NCBI GenBank assembly: GCA_024692165.1
Contig: JAILMY010000029.1
Coordinates: 1 to 51,994 of the forward strand
Origin: Butyrivibrio sp.
GTDB taxonomy: Bacteria; Bacillota; Clostridia; Lachnospirales; Lachnospiraceae
Direction of reading: 5' to 3'
DNA: 51,994 nucleotides
Shown: positions 18,300 through 27,292 of the stretch, one piece after another
Layout: every line of letters starts with the position of its first letter
Numbering within the stretch: the first letter of the stretch is position 1
Translations under genes and position numbers: made by a program
Notes under the pieces: generated by a model
What the model was told of the DNA's origin: nothing
What the model saw: only the letters and a program-made list of their open reading frames with translations
Database searches by the model: none

Positions 18300-18989
18300 T
18301 CATACTTTAAATCTGTATCCAACACCCCAGATTGTTTCAATGTACTGAGGATTGGATGTATCATACTCAATTTTCTCACGGATCTTCTTGATATGAACCG
18401 TTACGGTTGCGATATCACCGATGGAATCCATGTTCCAGATCTTTCTGAAGAGCTCTTCCTTGGTAAATACGTGGTTTGGATTCTCCGCAAGGAAAGTAAG
18501 AAGATCGAACTCCTTGGTGGTGAAGCTCTTCTCCTCATCATCCACATATACTCTTCTGGCGGTCTTATCAATCTTAAGTCCACGGATCTCAACAAAGTCA
18601 TTGGACTCATGACCTGAGCCAACAAGTCTTGAGTATCTTGCCATATGGGCCTTTACGCGGGCAACAAGCTCTGAAGGACTGAAAGGCTTGGTGATATAGT
18701 CATCTGCTCCAAGACCTAATCCTCTGATCTTGTCGATGTCATCCTTCTTGGCTGATACCATGAGGATTGGCACATCCTTCTTTTCTCTGATATGCTTACA
18801 AACCTCAAATCCATCCATTCCGGGAAGCATGAGGTCAAGAATGATCAGATCAAATTCTTCTGCAAGCGCTGTGGCAAGACCGGCATCACCTGTGTTTTCA
18901 ATCTTTACTTCGAAGTCACTGAGCTCAAGATAATCCTTCTCAAGGTCGGCAATGGCTTCCTCATCCTCAACAATAAGAATTCTACTCAT
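18300..18989 (-). CDS. OmpR-family response regulator
   Basis: MSRILIVEDEEAIADLEKDYL...DLMLPGMDG...TKPFSPSELVARV; winged-helix IWNMDSIGDIATVTVHIKKIREKIE. Confidence 0.94.
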   Translation of the reverse strand: MSRILIVEDEEAIADLEKDYLELSDFEVKIENTGDAGLATALAEEFDLIILDLMLPGMDGFEVCKHIREKKDVPILMVSAKKDDIDKIRGLGLGADDYITKPFSPSELVARVKAHMARYSRLVGSGHESNDFVEIRGLKIDKTARRVYVDDEEKSFTTKEFDLLTFLAENPNHVFTKEELFRKIWNMDSIGDIATVTVHIKKIREKIEYDTSNPQYIETIWGVGYRFKV

Positions 18990-19011
18990 ACACATTCACC
19001 TTTCTCTACTT

Positions 19012-20523
19012 TTAGATTTCATTCTCTACTGTAACTGCTTCAGAGTTGTCTGCATACTCAATATATTTCCTAAGAACGAAGTGCATGCAGGTTCCCTCTC
19101 CCTCATGGCTGGTAGCCCAGCTATAACCTCCATGATCCTCGATAATTTTCTTTACAATCGATAGTCCGATTCCACTTCCGCCCTGCTTGGAGTTTCTGGA
19201 AGCATCAGTTCTGTAGAATCTGTCGAAAATGTTAGGGATATCCTTTTGAGCGATTCCCTTACCATTATCCTCCAGCTCTACTCTGATGGAATCGATCTCA
19301 TCCAATATCCTGATATCGATCTGTCCTGTTCCATCATCTCTATCAAGATATTTGACACTGTTGCTGACAATATTGTTGACTACTCGCTTGATCTGCTCCG
19401 GATCCGCAACGATCTGGGTCTCCGGCCCTGTTAAGTTGGAATAGTTAAGCTGTATGGACTTGCTCTCAAGATCTGCTCCGATCTCTTCGATACAGTCTCC
19501 AAAATAATCAGCAACGTTGAGCTTAACAAAGTTATAAGGAATTCTGTTGTTATCAATGCTGGAATACAATGTCAGCTCGTTTATCAGATTATTCATATCG
19601 TTGGCTTTGCTATAAATAATCTTGATATATTTCATCTGCTTCTCAGGGTTGTCTGCAACGCCCTCGATAAGGCCCTGTGAGTATCCTTTGATAGCAGTGA
19701 TAGGTGTTTTCAGGTCGTGAGAAATGTTACTGATAAGCTCTTTGTTCTGTTTCTCACGCTCGATCTTTTCATCTGCGGATTCCTTAAGACGAAGTCTCAT
19801 GTCCTCATAATTACGGTACATGGCTCCAATCTCGCCCTTTTCCTTGATGTCCGTGGGCAGCATGTAGTCGAAATTACCGTCCTGAATATGCTGCATTGCC
19901 ACATTGAGCTCATCGATAGGTCTGAAAAAGCTTCTTCCGATCCACATTGTCAGCAAAAGGCTTGTAATAAGCAGTATCAGAATAATGGCAATCCCCATAT
20001 AAATTACCAAAGAAGCTGTGAGTGCTGTCCTGATGCCTGAGATGATGTACAGACTTCCCTGCTCACCCGTGGAAAAAAAGAAATCAATCTGTTTTACCAG
20101 ATGCTTGGAGGGTGTGTAGTAAATACCCTGGATATTTGTACCAAAGCCCGGTAATTCATCCATGACCTCATTGGCCCGGTCCATATTTGTCACATAATAT
20201 ACATCCGTGTCCCTCTTTACCAAAAGGAAGGAATACTTCGATGCTATACTCTTATCCAGGCTCTCTAAAAAAGTCTTATCCTCTAAAACGAACGGATTTA
20301 CCAAAAGGGCAAGGGCTATCTCCCTGGACACATCGTCCGCCATGTTGGAGAAGGACTCACTTGGATCAGATAACATACCATAATCCACGCCCCCCGATAA
20401 CTCCTGAACTCTCTGCTCATAATAGAGGTATCTTGCTATTGCCAAATATGATCCAACTGCCAAAACCACAGGTATAATGACTATCGCCATTGACGTAATT
20501 AAGAGTTTAGTACGAAATCGCAT
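19012..20523 (-). CDS. Sensor histidine kinase (HAMP, HisKA, HATPase)
   Basis: Two TMs flanking an extracytoplasmic sensor region; LISNISHDLKTPITAIKGY; FDRFYRTDASRNSKQGGSGIGLSIVKKI. Confidence 0.94.
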   Translation of the reverse strand: MRFRTKLLITSMAIVIIPVVLAVGSYLAIARYLYYEQRVQELSGGVDYGMLSDPSESFSNMADDVSREIALALLVNPFVLEDKTFLESLDKSIASKYSFLLVKRDTDVYYVTNMDRANEVMDELPGFGTNIQGIYYTPSKHLVKQIDFFFSTGEQGSLYIISGIRTALTASLVIYMGIAIILILLITSLLLTMWIGRSFFRPIDELNVAMQHIQDGNFDYMLPTDIKEKGEIGAMYRNYEDMRLRLKESADEKIEREKQNKELISNISHDLKTPITAIKGYSQGLIEGVADNPEKQMKYIKIIYSKANDMNNLINELTLYSSIDNNRIPYNFVKLNVADYFGDCIEEIGADLESKSIQLNYSNLTGPETQIVADPEQIKRVVNNIVSNSVKYLDRDDGTGQIDIRILDEIDSIRVELEDNGKGIAQKDIPNIFDRFYRTDASRNSKQGGSGIGLSIVKKIIEDHGGYSWATSHEGEGTCMHFVLRKYIEYADNSEAVTVENEI

Positions 20524-20607
20524 TATGTCCCCCTAGTTAGTATGGGTCAGTATACCTAATAAAATTATATCATAAAAACGTCAACGATTGAAAAATTTAT
20601 AAAAATG

Positions 20608-20633
20608 TAGCACCGGTTTTTTTACCGGTGCTA
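20608..20633 (-). terminator. Intrinsic terminator downstream of the GH43-like gene
   Basis: TAGCACCGGT-TTTTTT-ACCGGTGCTA, perfect 10-bp stem. Confidence 0.65.
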
Positions 20634-20641
20634 ATAAAGTC

Positions 20642-21580
20642 TTAATCATTAGGATATGCTTTTTTTATTCTGTCGTACTCTTCATCTGTTATTTCCATGA
20701 CTGTTCCGTGCTTAAAACCATAAGGGAAACTGAATGCATTGTCTGACCTTACAAATCGTCCTGTAGATATATCTTTTGCCACAAAGGGCACATATCCCTG
20801 CTTTTCTTTTTCACATCCGTAGAAATCAAGCATGAGGCACCAGCTTCCATCTGGAAGTTTGTAGCATGTGGGCGCTTCATACTGCCCTTCCTCAAGCTTG
20901 TTCATCTCTTCATCAAAGGCCGGCATCCTCTCATAGTCACCGGCGAGTGATCTGCCCCTCTCGAGAATTATATGCGCTGGATTGAAGTCACTTTTTACAA
21001 ATCTATAGTAATAACCATCCTCAAAAACAATGTTTGAATCGATGATCTGAGTGTCATCCTTTTTGCACAAAAGCTTTGGCTCTGAATAATTTATAAAATC
21101 ACTGGTCTTCGCATAAAAAATAGCCATGTGATTGTCTGAATTTGCCGGGTATCTGGATGACCAGTGTACCATGTAGTCTTTTGTATCCTCATCGTAAATG
21201 ATATCCGGAGCCCATGCACAGCCATAGTTTTCATCGACGACCTTTACCAGCTGCTGCTCAGACCAGTTTACAAGGTCCTCGGACTCCCATTTTGAAAGAA
21301 ATTTACTGCCCCCTCTGTTGATGCGATTCCAGTCACTCTTATATTTGCTTGAAAAATTCCTGGCAAGGGCCAGATCTGTAGCAAGAATAACAAAAGTGTT
21401 ATCCTTTTTTCTTGTTATAGTAAAGTCTCTTACTCCCATCTCCCCAAGATGGCTCTCCAGTACCGGATTTCCATTGTTTACCTGCTCCCAGTTAAATCCG
21501 TCTTTTGACAAGCCGAAATACACCTGCTCTCCATCAGGTGTAGTCTTTTCTTTGAAATGTGCAAATATATATGCGCTCAT
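20642..21580 (-). CDS. GH43-like five-bladed beta-propeller glycosidase, probably cytoplasmic
   Basis: VRDFTITRKKDNTFVILATDLA, CAWAPDIIYDEDTKDYMVHWSSR, YEAPTCYKLPDGSWCLMLD; no signal peptide; ATG 21580 with an AGGAGG RBS. Confidence 0.8.
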   Translation of the reverse strand: MSAYIFAHFKEKTTPDGEQVYFGLSKDGFNWEQVNNGNPVLESHLGEMGVRDFTITRKKDNTFVILATDLALARNFSSKYKSDWNRINRGGSKFLSKWESEDLVNWSEQQLVKVVDENYGCAWAPDIIYDEDTKDYMVHWSSRYPANSDNHMAIFYAKTSDFINYSEPKLLCKKDDTQIIDSNIVFEDGYYYRFVKSDFNPAHIILERGRSLAGDYERMPAFDEEMNKLEEGQYEAPTCYKLPDGSWCLMLDFYGCEKEKQGYVPFVAKDISTGRFVRSDNAFSFPYGFKHGTVMEITDEEYDRIKKAYPND

Positions 21581-21796
21581 TTTCTCCTCCTGTGTCCCCA
21601 TACATTTTGTTTTGAATAATTCAAAATATTATACTATATGCTAAATACTCTTGCATCATATTTCTGCCGTATGAATCCAATTATTTTTTGACTTGCTTCT
21701 TGCTATGAGAATTTATCTCTGATACACTTGAAAACGGATAGCGGAATACGTTTTCCTTTCAGTTTTTGAACTATTAATACCCAAGGAGGTTTAATA

Positions 21797-23377
21797 ATGG
21801 TAAATTGGAATAATCTTGATACACTCAAATCATTTGATGAGCTTAAGAAGGTCCCTAAGGTTGATCTTGTAGCTGCTATGACAGGCGAGAATGGTGCGAA
21901 GAGAGTAAAGGAGTACTCCGTTCCCATGGCTGGCGATATGTCTTTTAACTATGCAGCAAAAGAGGTTGATGACAAGGTGCTTGCAGCACTTTCCGAAGTT
22001 GCTAAAGAGGCTCAACTTTCTGAGAAATATGAAGCTCTTTACAACGGCGAAGTTATCAATACCGGTGAAAAGAGAATGGTTCTTCACCAGCTCACAAGAG
22101 GCCAGCTCGGCAATAAAGTCGTTGCTGACGGCGTAGACAAGCGTGAATTCTATGTAAAAGAGCAGAAGAGAATCGCTGATTTTGCAAACAAAGTTCACTC
22201 CGGTGAAATAGCAAACGCCAAGGGCGAGAAGTTCACAACAGTTGTACAGATAGGTATTGGCGGATCTGATCTTGGCCCAAGAGCTATGTATCTCGCTCTT
22301 GAGAACTGGGCTCACAGAACCGGCAACTTTAAAATGGAAGCCAAGTTCATCAGTAATGTAGATCCTGATGATGCATCAGCTGTTCTTAACAGCGTTGATG
22401 TAGCTCATTCAATCTTTATCCTTGTGTCAAAGTCAGGTACAACCCTGGAGACACTTACAAACGAGTACTTCGTTATCGATGCTCTTAAGAAGGCAGGTCT
22501 TGATTCATCCAAGCACATGATCGCTGTAACTTCTGAGACATCACCTCTTGCAAAGAGTGATAACTACCTTGAAGCATTCTTCATGGATGATTATATCGGC
22601 GGACGTTACTCATCAACATCAGGCGTTGGCGGTGCAGTTCTTTCCCTTGCCTTTGGTCCTGACGTATTCGCTCAGTTCCTTGATGGCGCCGCTGAGGAAG
22701 ATAAGCTTGCAACAAACAAGGATCTCCTTTCAAATCCTGCAATGCTTGATGCCATGATCGGCTTCTATGAGAGAAATGTCCTGGGCTATGACAGCACAGC
22801 AGTGCTTCCTTATTCACAGGGACTTAGCCGCTTCCCGGCACATCTCCAGCAGCTTGATATGGAGTCAAACGGCAAGAGTGTAAACCGCTTCGGCGAGCCT
22901 GTAGATTATGTAACAGGTCCTGTAATCTTTGGTGAACCCGGTACAAACGGACAGCACAGTTTCTATCAGCTTCTCCACCAGGGCACTGATATTATTCCTC
23001 TTCAGTTTATCGGCTTCAAGAACAGCCAGCTCAGAAACGATGTCAACATTCAGGACAGCACAAGCCAGCAGAAGCTCTGCGCTAACGTAGCTGCTCAGAT
23101 CGTTGCATTTGCCTGCGGCAAGAAGGATGACAACCTCAACAAGAACTTTAAGGGCGGACGTCCTTCAAGCATCATCATCGGCGATGAGCTCAATCCTAAG
23201 TCTCTTGGTGCTCTTCTTGCTCACTTTGAGAACAAGGTTATGTTCCAGGGCTTTGTATGGAACATCAACAGCTTCGACCAGGAAGGTGTTCAGCTTGGTA
23301 AGGTTCTTGCCAAGAAGGTTCTTGCTCACGAGACAGACGGAGCACTGGCTGAGTACAGCAAGCTTCTGAATATCTGA
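21797..23377 (+). CDS. pgi: Glucose-6-phosphate isomerase
   Basis: VVQIGIGGSDLGPRAMYLAL, VSKSGTTLETLTNEY, GGRYSSTSGVGG, FEPGTNGQHSFYQLLHQGT-like segment. Confidence 0.96.
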   Translation: MVNWNNLDTLKSFDELKKVPKVDLVAAMTGENGAKRVKEYSVPMAGDMSFNYAAKEVDDKVLAALSEVAKEAQLSEKYEALYNGEVINTGEKRMVLHQLTRGQLGNKVVADGVDKREFYVKEQKRIADFANKVHSGEIANAKGEKFTTVVQIGIGGSDLGPRAMYLALENWAHRTGNFKMEAKFISNVDPDDASAVLNSVDVAHSIFILVSKSGTTLETLTNEYFVIDALKKAGLDSSKHMIAVTSETSPLAKSDNYLEAFFMDDYIGGRYSSTSGVGGAVLSLAFGPDVFAQFLDGAAEEDKLATNKDLLSNPAMLDAMIGFYERNVLGYDSTAVLPYSQGLSRFPAHLQQLDMESNGKSVNRFGEPVDYVTGPVIFGEPGTNGQHSFYQLLHQGTDIIPLQFIGFKNSQLRNDVNIQDSTSQQKLCANVAAQIVAFACGKKDDNLNKNFKGGRPSSIIIGDELNPKSLGALLAHFENKVMFQGFVWNINSFDQEGVQLGKVLAKKVLAHETDGALAEYSKLLNI

Positions 23378-23409
23378 TCAAAGCCTTAGCGCTGATCCAT
23401 CAAACAATA

Positions 23410-23437
23410 AGAGAACTGGCAGTAATGTCAGTTCTCT
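23410..23437 (+). terminator. pgi terminator, AGAGAACTG-type hairpin
   Basis: AGAGAACTGGCAGTAATGTCAGTTCTCT followed by TTT. Confidence 0.8.
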
Positions 23438-23451
23438 TTTCCAATAAAAAA

Positions 23452-23480
23452 GAGAACTGACTGGTTTTCCATCAGTTCTC
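23452..23480 (-). terminator. mtnN terminator, AGAGAACTG-type hairpin
   Basis: GAGAACTGA c TGG TTTT CCA TCAGTTCTC; minus strand ends in CTCTTTTTTATT. Confidence 0.8.
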
Positions 23481-23506
23481 CGTAGCATTTATGAACTTTA
23501 TAAATA

Positions 23507-24202
23507 TCAAAGATTTGCGATCATCTCAAGAACCAGAGCTGCGCAGTCCTTTGCAGCCTTTGCCTCGAAAACAGGGTAGTCTACGATATCACTGCCATCT
23601 GCCTTGTCGGAAATAGCGCGGATGATAAGGAATGGAATGTTGTTAAGATAGCATCCCTGGGCGATTGCTGCCCCTTCCATCTCAGTGCACATTCCGTCGA
23701 AGTCTCTTTTGATAGCGTCCTTAATCTCTCCTGAGCTGATGAACTGATCTCCGCTGCAAACTCTTCCCTCAAAAACTCCAAGATCAGGAGCTGCTGCCTT
23801 GATGGCTGCCTTAGCTTTTTCACGAAGCCCGGAATCTGCAGTAAAAGCAGCTGTTCCAAGCTGGGGAACCTCCCCCTTCTTATATCCGAATACTGTGGCA
23901 TCCACATCGTGATAGCAGGCATCCGTTGAAAGAACAATGTCGCCAATGTTGATCCTTGCGTCAAGAGATCCGGCAACACCGGAGTTTATAACATGAGTTA
24001 CACCAAAGATATCCACCAGGATCTGCACGCAGATTCCTGCATTAACCTTCGCAACGCCACTTCTTACCACAACTACTTCAGTGTTTCCGATTGTACCTTC
24101 AAAGAACTCCATTGAGGCCTTTTTCACAGTGTTCTTAATATTCATCTTACTCTTGAGGGTTTCAACCTCAACTTCCATAGCTCCGATAATTCCTATTTTC
24201 AT
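23507..24202 (-). CDS. mtnN: 5'-methylthioadenosine/S-adenosylhomocysteine nucleosidase
   Basis: MKIGIIGAMEVEVETLKSKM, VINSGVAGSLD, TEMEGAAIAQGCYLNNIPFLIIRAISDKAD. Confidence 0.95.
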   Translation of the reverse strand: MKIGIIGAMEVEVETLKSKMNIKNTVKKASMEFFEGTIGNTEVVVVRSGVAKVNAGICVQILVDIFGVTHVINSGVAGSLDARINIGDIVLSTDACYHDVDATVFGYKKGEVPQLGTAAFTADSGLREKAKAAIKAAAPDLGVFEGRVCSGDQFISSGEIKDAIKRDFDGMCTEMEGAAIAQGCYLNNIPFLIIRAISDKADGSDIVDYPVFEAKAAKDCAALVLEMIANL

Positions 24203-24269
24203 ACTGTAATCCTTTCGCTTTGTTTACATAGTAAATCTGCGGACCTTTTCAGCCCGCAGATAAATTAAC

Positions 24270-24749
24270 TTATTCCGGATAGACAAGATGCTTCTCGTCA
24301 ATGTTTCTCAGGGTGTTATCCAGATATTTCTTTGCAAGGAATTTGGCCATTCCCAGATTCATATCCAGATAGTTACCACAATCTCTTGCACTTGCTCCTG
24401 GAACTTCCCCCTCGAATGTGCTCATAAACTCATACATTCTTGTAATAAGGGGAACAACATCCTTAGATTCCAGATCTCCTGCAAGAACTACATAAAATCC
24501 TGTTCTGCAGCCCATAGGACCAAAGTAAATTGTTTTGTCCTTGTACTCCGGATCATTTCTAAGGAAAGTAGCTCCAAGATGCTCCATTGTATGAACTTCT
24601 GCTGTATTCATGACAGGTTCCTTGTTAGGGGCTGTCATTCTAAGGTCGAAGGTTGTGATTGTCTCCGCTCCAACCTTGTCCTTTCTGGAAACATAGATTC
24701 CAGGCTCTAAATCTAAGTGGTTTACTGTAAAGCTCGCGATTTTTTCCAT
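24270..24749 (-). CDS. luxS: S-ribosylhomocysteine lyase LuxS
   Basis: NTAEVHTMEHLGATFLRN and GPMGCRTGFYVV; SARDCGNYLDMNL. Confidence 0.97.
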   Translation of the reverse strand: MEKIASFTVNHLDLEPGIYVSRKDKVGAETITTFDLRMTAPNKEPVMNTAEVHTMEHLGATFLRNDPEYKDKTIYFGPMGCRTGFYVVLAGDLESKDVVPLITRMYEFMSTFEGEVPGASARDCGNYLDMNLGMAKFLAKKYLDNTLRNIDEKHLVYPE

Positions 24750-24754
24750 TTTTA

Positions 24755-25624
24755 TCAATCCTTTGCCGGTTCATTAAATACCTCATAAGAATCTCTAAGG
24801 TATTCACGAATTTTATTATAATCGCGATTGGCTATTGCTGTATAGAGGGTATCTACCAAAAACAGCTGGGCAAATCTTGAACTTGTAATTCCACTCTTTT
24901 TATCAATCTCAGGAGAGGTAGCAAATAAAACATAGTCACAGCCTGTGGTCAAGGCATTGTTTCCAAGCTTGGTCACCGCGATAGTGCATGCCTCGCGAGC
25001 CTTTGCAATGTTAAAGAGCTGCATGATCTCCTTATTCTTGGCATTGTCGCTAAAGAAGATTGCTACATCATCAGGACTTATCTGGGATAATGTCATCATA
25101 TTCATATGATGGTCTTCATTGAAAACTACATTGTAGTGGATTCTAAGGAGTTTACAGTAAAGGTCATAAGCGGCTACAGAAGCAGTACCTACACCAAATA
25201 CCTGAATCTGACTTGCAGCAACAATCTTGGTTACTACATCGCTGAAGGTTCCGGCATCAAATAATCTGTAGGTTGTCTGCACAGCCTGCACGCTGGTAGC
25301 ACATATGTTATCAGCGATTGACTGGAGTGAAGTATACTCATTTACATCCTTAAATGCAATCTTAGGTCCGCCCTTGTCGGCCTGTGCCAGTGATGTATTG
25401 GCCTCAGCGTAGTAGGCATTTTTCAGGTCCTTAAGACCGCTATAACCAATAGCCTGCGCAAATCTTGTCCAGGCAGCCTGGGTTGTTCCTGAGAGTCTGG
25501 CCAGCTCTTTTATGGGATATTGGAACAGATCATCTTTCCTTTCCAATACATAATCTGCAACCAGTTTTTCGGAGGATGGAAGTGATTGGTAACAACTTTT
25601 AATCTTCTCACTTACTATATTCAT
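24755..25624 (-). CDS. MurR/RpiR-family transcriptional regulator (HTH + SIS)
   Basis: HTH_6 LPSSEKLVADYVL...LARLSGTTQAAWTRFAQAIGYSGLKDLK; SIS domain FGVGTASVAAYDLYCKL. Confidence 0.92.
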   Translation of the reverse strand: MNIVSEKIKSCYQSLPSSEKLVADYVLERKDDLFQYPIKELARLSGTTQAAWTRFAQAIGYSGLKDLKNAYYAEANTSLAQADKGGPKIAFKDVNEYTSLQSIADNICATSVQAVQTTYRLFDAGTFSDVVTKIVAASQIQVFGVGTASVAAYDLYCKLLRIHYNVVFNEDHHMNMMTLSQISPDDVAIFFSDNAKNKEIMQLFNIAKAREACTIAVTKLGNNALTTGCDYVLFATSPEIDKKSGITSSRFAQLFLVDTLYTAIANRDYNKIREYLRDSYEVFNEPAKD

Positions 25625-25872
25625 AATTCACTCCTATAATGCAAATCAGTTAAAAAATAGACGTATTTCCACCACATAAATAGTATACCCCATAATTAGA
25701 TTTAGTAACGAAATAAATTTTCAAACTTTTCAAAAGTAATCATAAAACTTTTATAAAATTAAGGAAAAAGTCTGAAATTAATGCTATATTCGATATAAGG
25801 CAGAGCTTTAGGCTGCATGGGAGTTAGCGGCCAAAACAATATATTTTTTCACCAGGAAAGGAGACTGAAATT

Positions 25873-26412
25873 ATGAAATGGGTATGTCAGGTTTGCGGCT
25901 ATGTACATGAAGGCGATCAGCCACCGGAGGCTTGTCCTGTATGTAAGGCACCTGCTTCAAAATTTACGCAGCAGGGAGAGGACATGGTTTGGGCAGCTGA
26001 GCATGTTGTTGGCGTAGCAAAGGGGGTTCCGGATGATATTATCGAAGACCTTCGCTCAAACTTTAACGCTGAGTGTTCAGAAGTTGGCATGTATCTTGCT
26101 ATGAGCCGTCAGGCTTATCGTGAGGGCTATCCTGAGGTTGGTGATTACTATGCAAAGGCAGCCTGGGAAGAGGCTGAGCATGCAGCCAAGTTCGCAGAGC
26201 TTCTTGGAGAAGTTCTCACCGATTCAACAAAGAAGAATCTTCAGATGCGTGTAGATGCCGAAAACGGTGCAACACAGGGTAAGACAGATCTTGCAAAGAG
26301 AGCTAAGGCTCTTGATCTTGATGCTATTCACGATACAGTTCATGAAATGGCTCGTGATGAGGCAAGACACGGAAAAGCTTTCAAGGGACTTCTTGAGAGA
26401 TACTTCAAGTAA
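25873..26412 (+). CDS. Reverse rubrerythrin (N-terminal rubredoxin domain)
   Basis: [25 protein letters not shown] at the N-terminus, followed by the EXXH-containing four-helix diiron domain. Confidence 0.95.
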   Translation: MKWVCQVCGYVHEGDQPPEACPVCKAPASKFTQQGEDMVWAAEHVVGVAKGVPDDIIEDLRSNFNAECSEVGMYLAMSRQAYREGYPEVGDYYAKAAWEEAEHAAKFAELLGEVLTDSTKKNLQMRVDAENGATQGKTDLAKRAKALDLDAIHDTVHEMARDEARHGKAFKGLLERYFK

Positions 26413-26428
26413 TATGAAATGTTTATAA

Positions 26429-26493
26429 ATGATCAGTAAAGCTAAAAAGAGAACTGGCAGCATGTCAGTTCTCTTTTTAGCTTTACTGATCAT
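26429..26493. terminator. Very long perfect palindrome, bidirectional terminator between convergent genes
   Basis: ATGATCAGTAAAGCTAAAAAGAGAACTG - GCAGCATGT - CAGTTCTCTTTTTAGCTTTACTGATCAT; 28-bp perfect arms. Confidence 0.85.
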
Positions 26494-26521
26494 CAGACAT
26501 TATCCTTCTGATACTACTTAA

Positions 26522-27271
26522 TTATCTTATCTTCATTACATTCTCATACTGAATAACATCCCCATACTGTGCAAGAAGCTGCCTTGCCATGCAGTCCACC
26601 TTGCCGGAATCATCCTTCTTTCTTGGGTCGCAGTGTTGATTTCCGTAAATTCCCATGATCACAGCGTCTTTTCCAAGGGAGTCATATTCCTTTACAAAGT
26701 TCTGAACCATGGCATTCTCACGATATGCATTGTCATCATTTTCGTAGTATTTTACTGCCTGAGCAATGTTGTCCTTGGTGCGGCGATATTCCTCGCTGTC
26801 TTCACCAAAGGCCTTCAGCGCGTAGTCAAGGTACCTTTCTCCCGTTGAGAAGTACTGATGCCCCACGTCTGTTCCATGAAACACGGTATCAGGACACTGC
26901 TCTTTTATCTGCTTATAAAAGTCAAAATGCTCCGGAACATGCGCAAGGGTTCCTTCAAGATCCGCATAAACCTGCTCCAGAATAGTATCGTCCTCAGCCT
27001 TCATCCACATATTTAGGAATTGTGCTGTAAAATAAGGCTGCTCCACAAAAAGATCCCTAAGACCCTGCTCATCATAGAGCTTCTTCCAGGCCTCAAACTC
27101 CTTGTCATAAGCATGCTGCTTACCATGTTTTTCCCCGTATAGATAAATCTTTGCCTGCTCTTTTGGATAATGAGGCTTGTAGCTGACAGTATTGAAAATT
27201 AATCCGGCAATGAAACAAGCCAGCAGTACTATTGCCAAAAGTATCCCTCTAGTTTTCTTTCTGCTTACCAT
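26522..27271 (-). CDS. Membrane-anchored EreA/ChaN/TraB-like superfamily protein
   Basis: N-terminal TM; IYLYGEKHGKQHAYDKEF, LFVEQPYFTAQFLN, VIMGIYGNQHCD spacing resembling Tiki/EreA/ChaN folds. Confidence 0.5.
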   Translation of the reverse strand: MVSRKKTRGILLAIVLLACFIAGLIFNTVSYKPHYPKEQAKIYLYGEKHGKQHAYDKEFEAWKKLYDEQGLRDLFVEQPYFTAQFLNMWMKAEDDTILEQVYADLEGTLAHVPEHFDFYKQIKEQCPDTVFHGTDVGHQYFSTGERYLDYALKAFGEDSEEYRRTKDNIAQAVKYYENDDNAYRENAMVQNFVKEYDSLGKDAVIMGIYGNQHCDPRKKDDSGKVDCMARQLLAQYGDVIQYENVMKIR

Positions 27272-27292
27272 GTTTCTTGCCTCCCACTCCTT

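Noticed and set aside
24234-24261. ATCTGCGG/CCGCAGAT hairpin after luxS as a special regulatory element
   Set aside because: Ordinary short 3' hairpin between luxS and mtnN; no distinctive feature.
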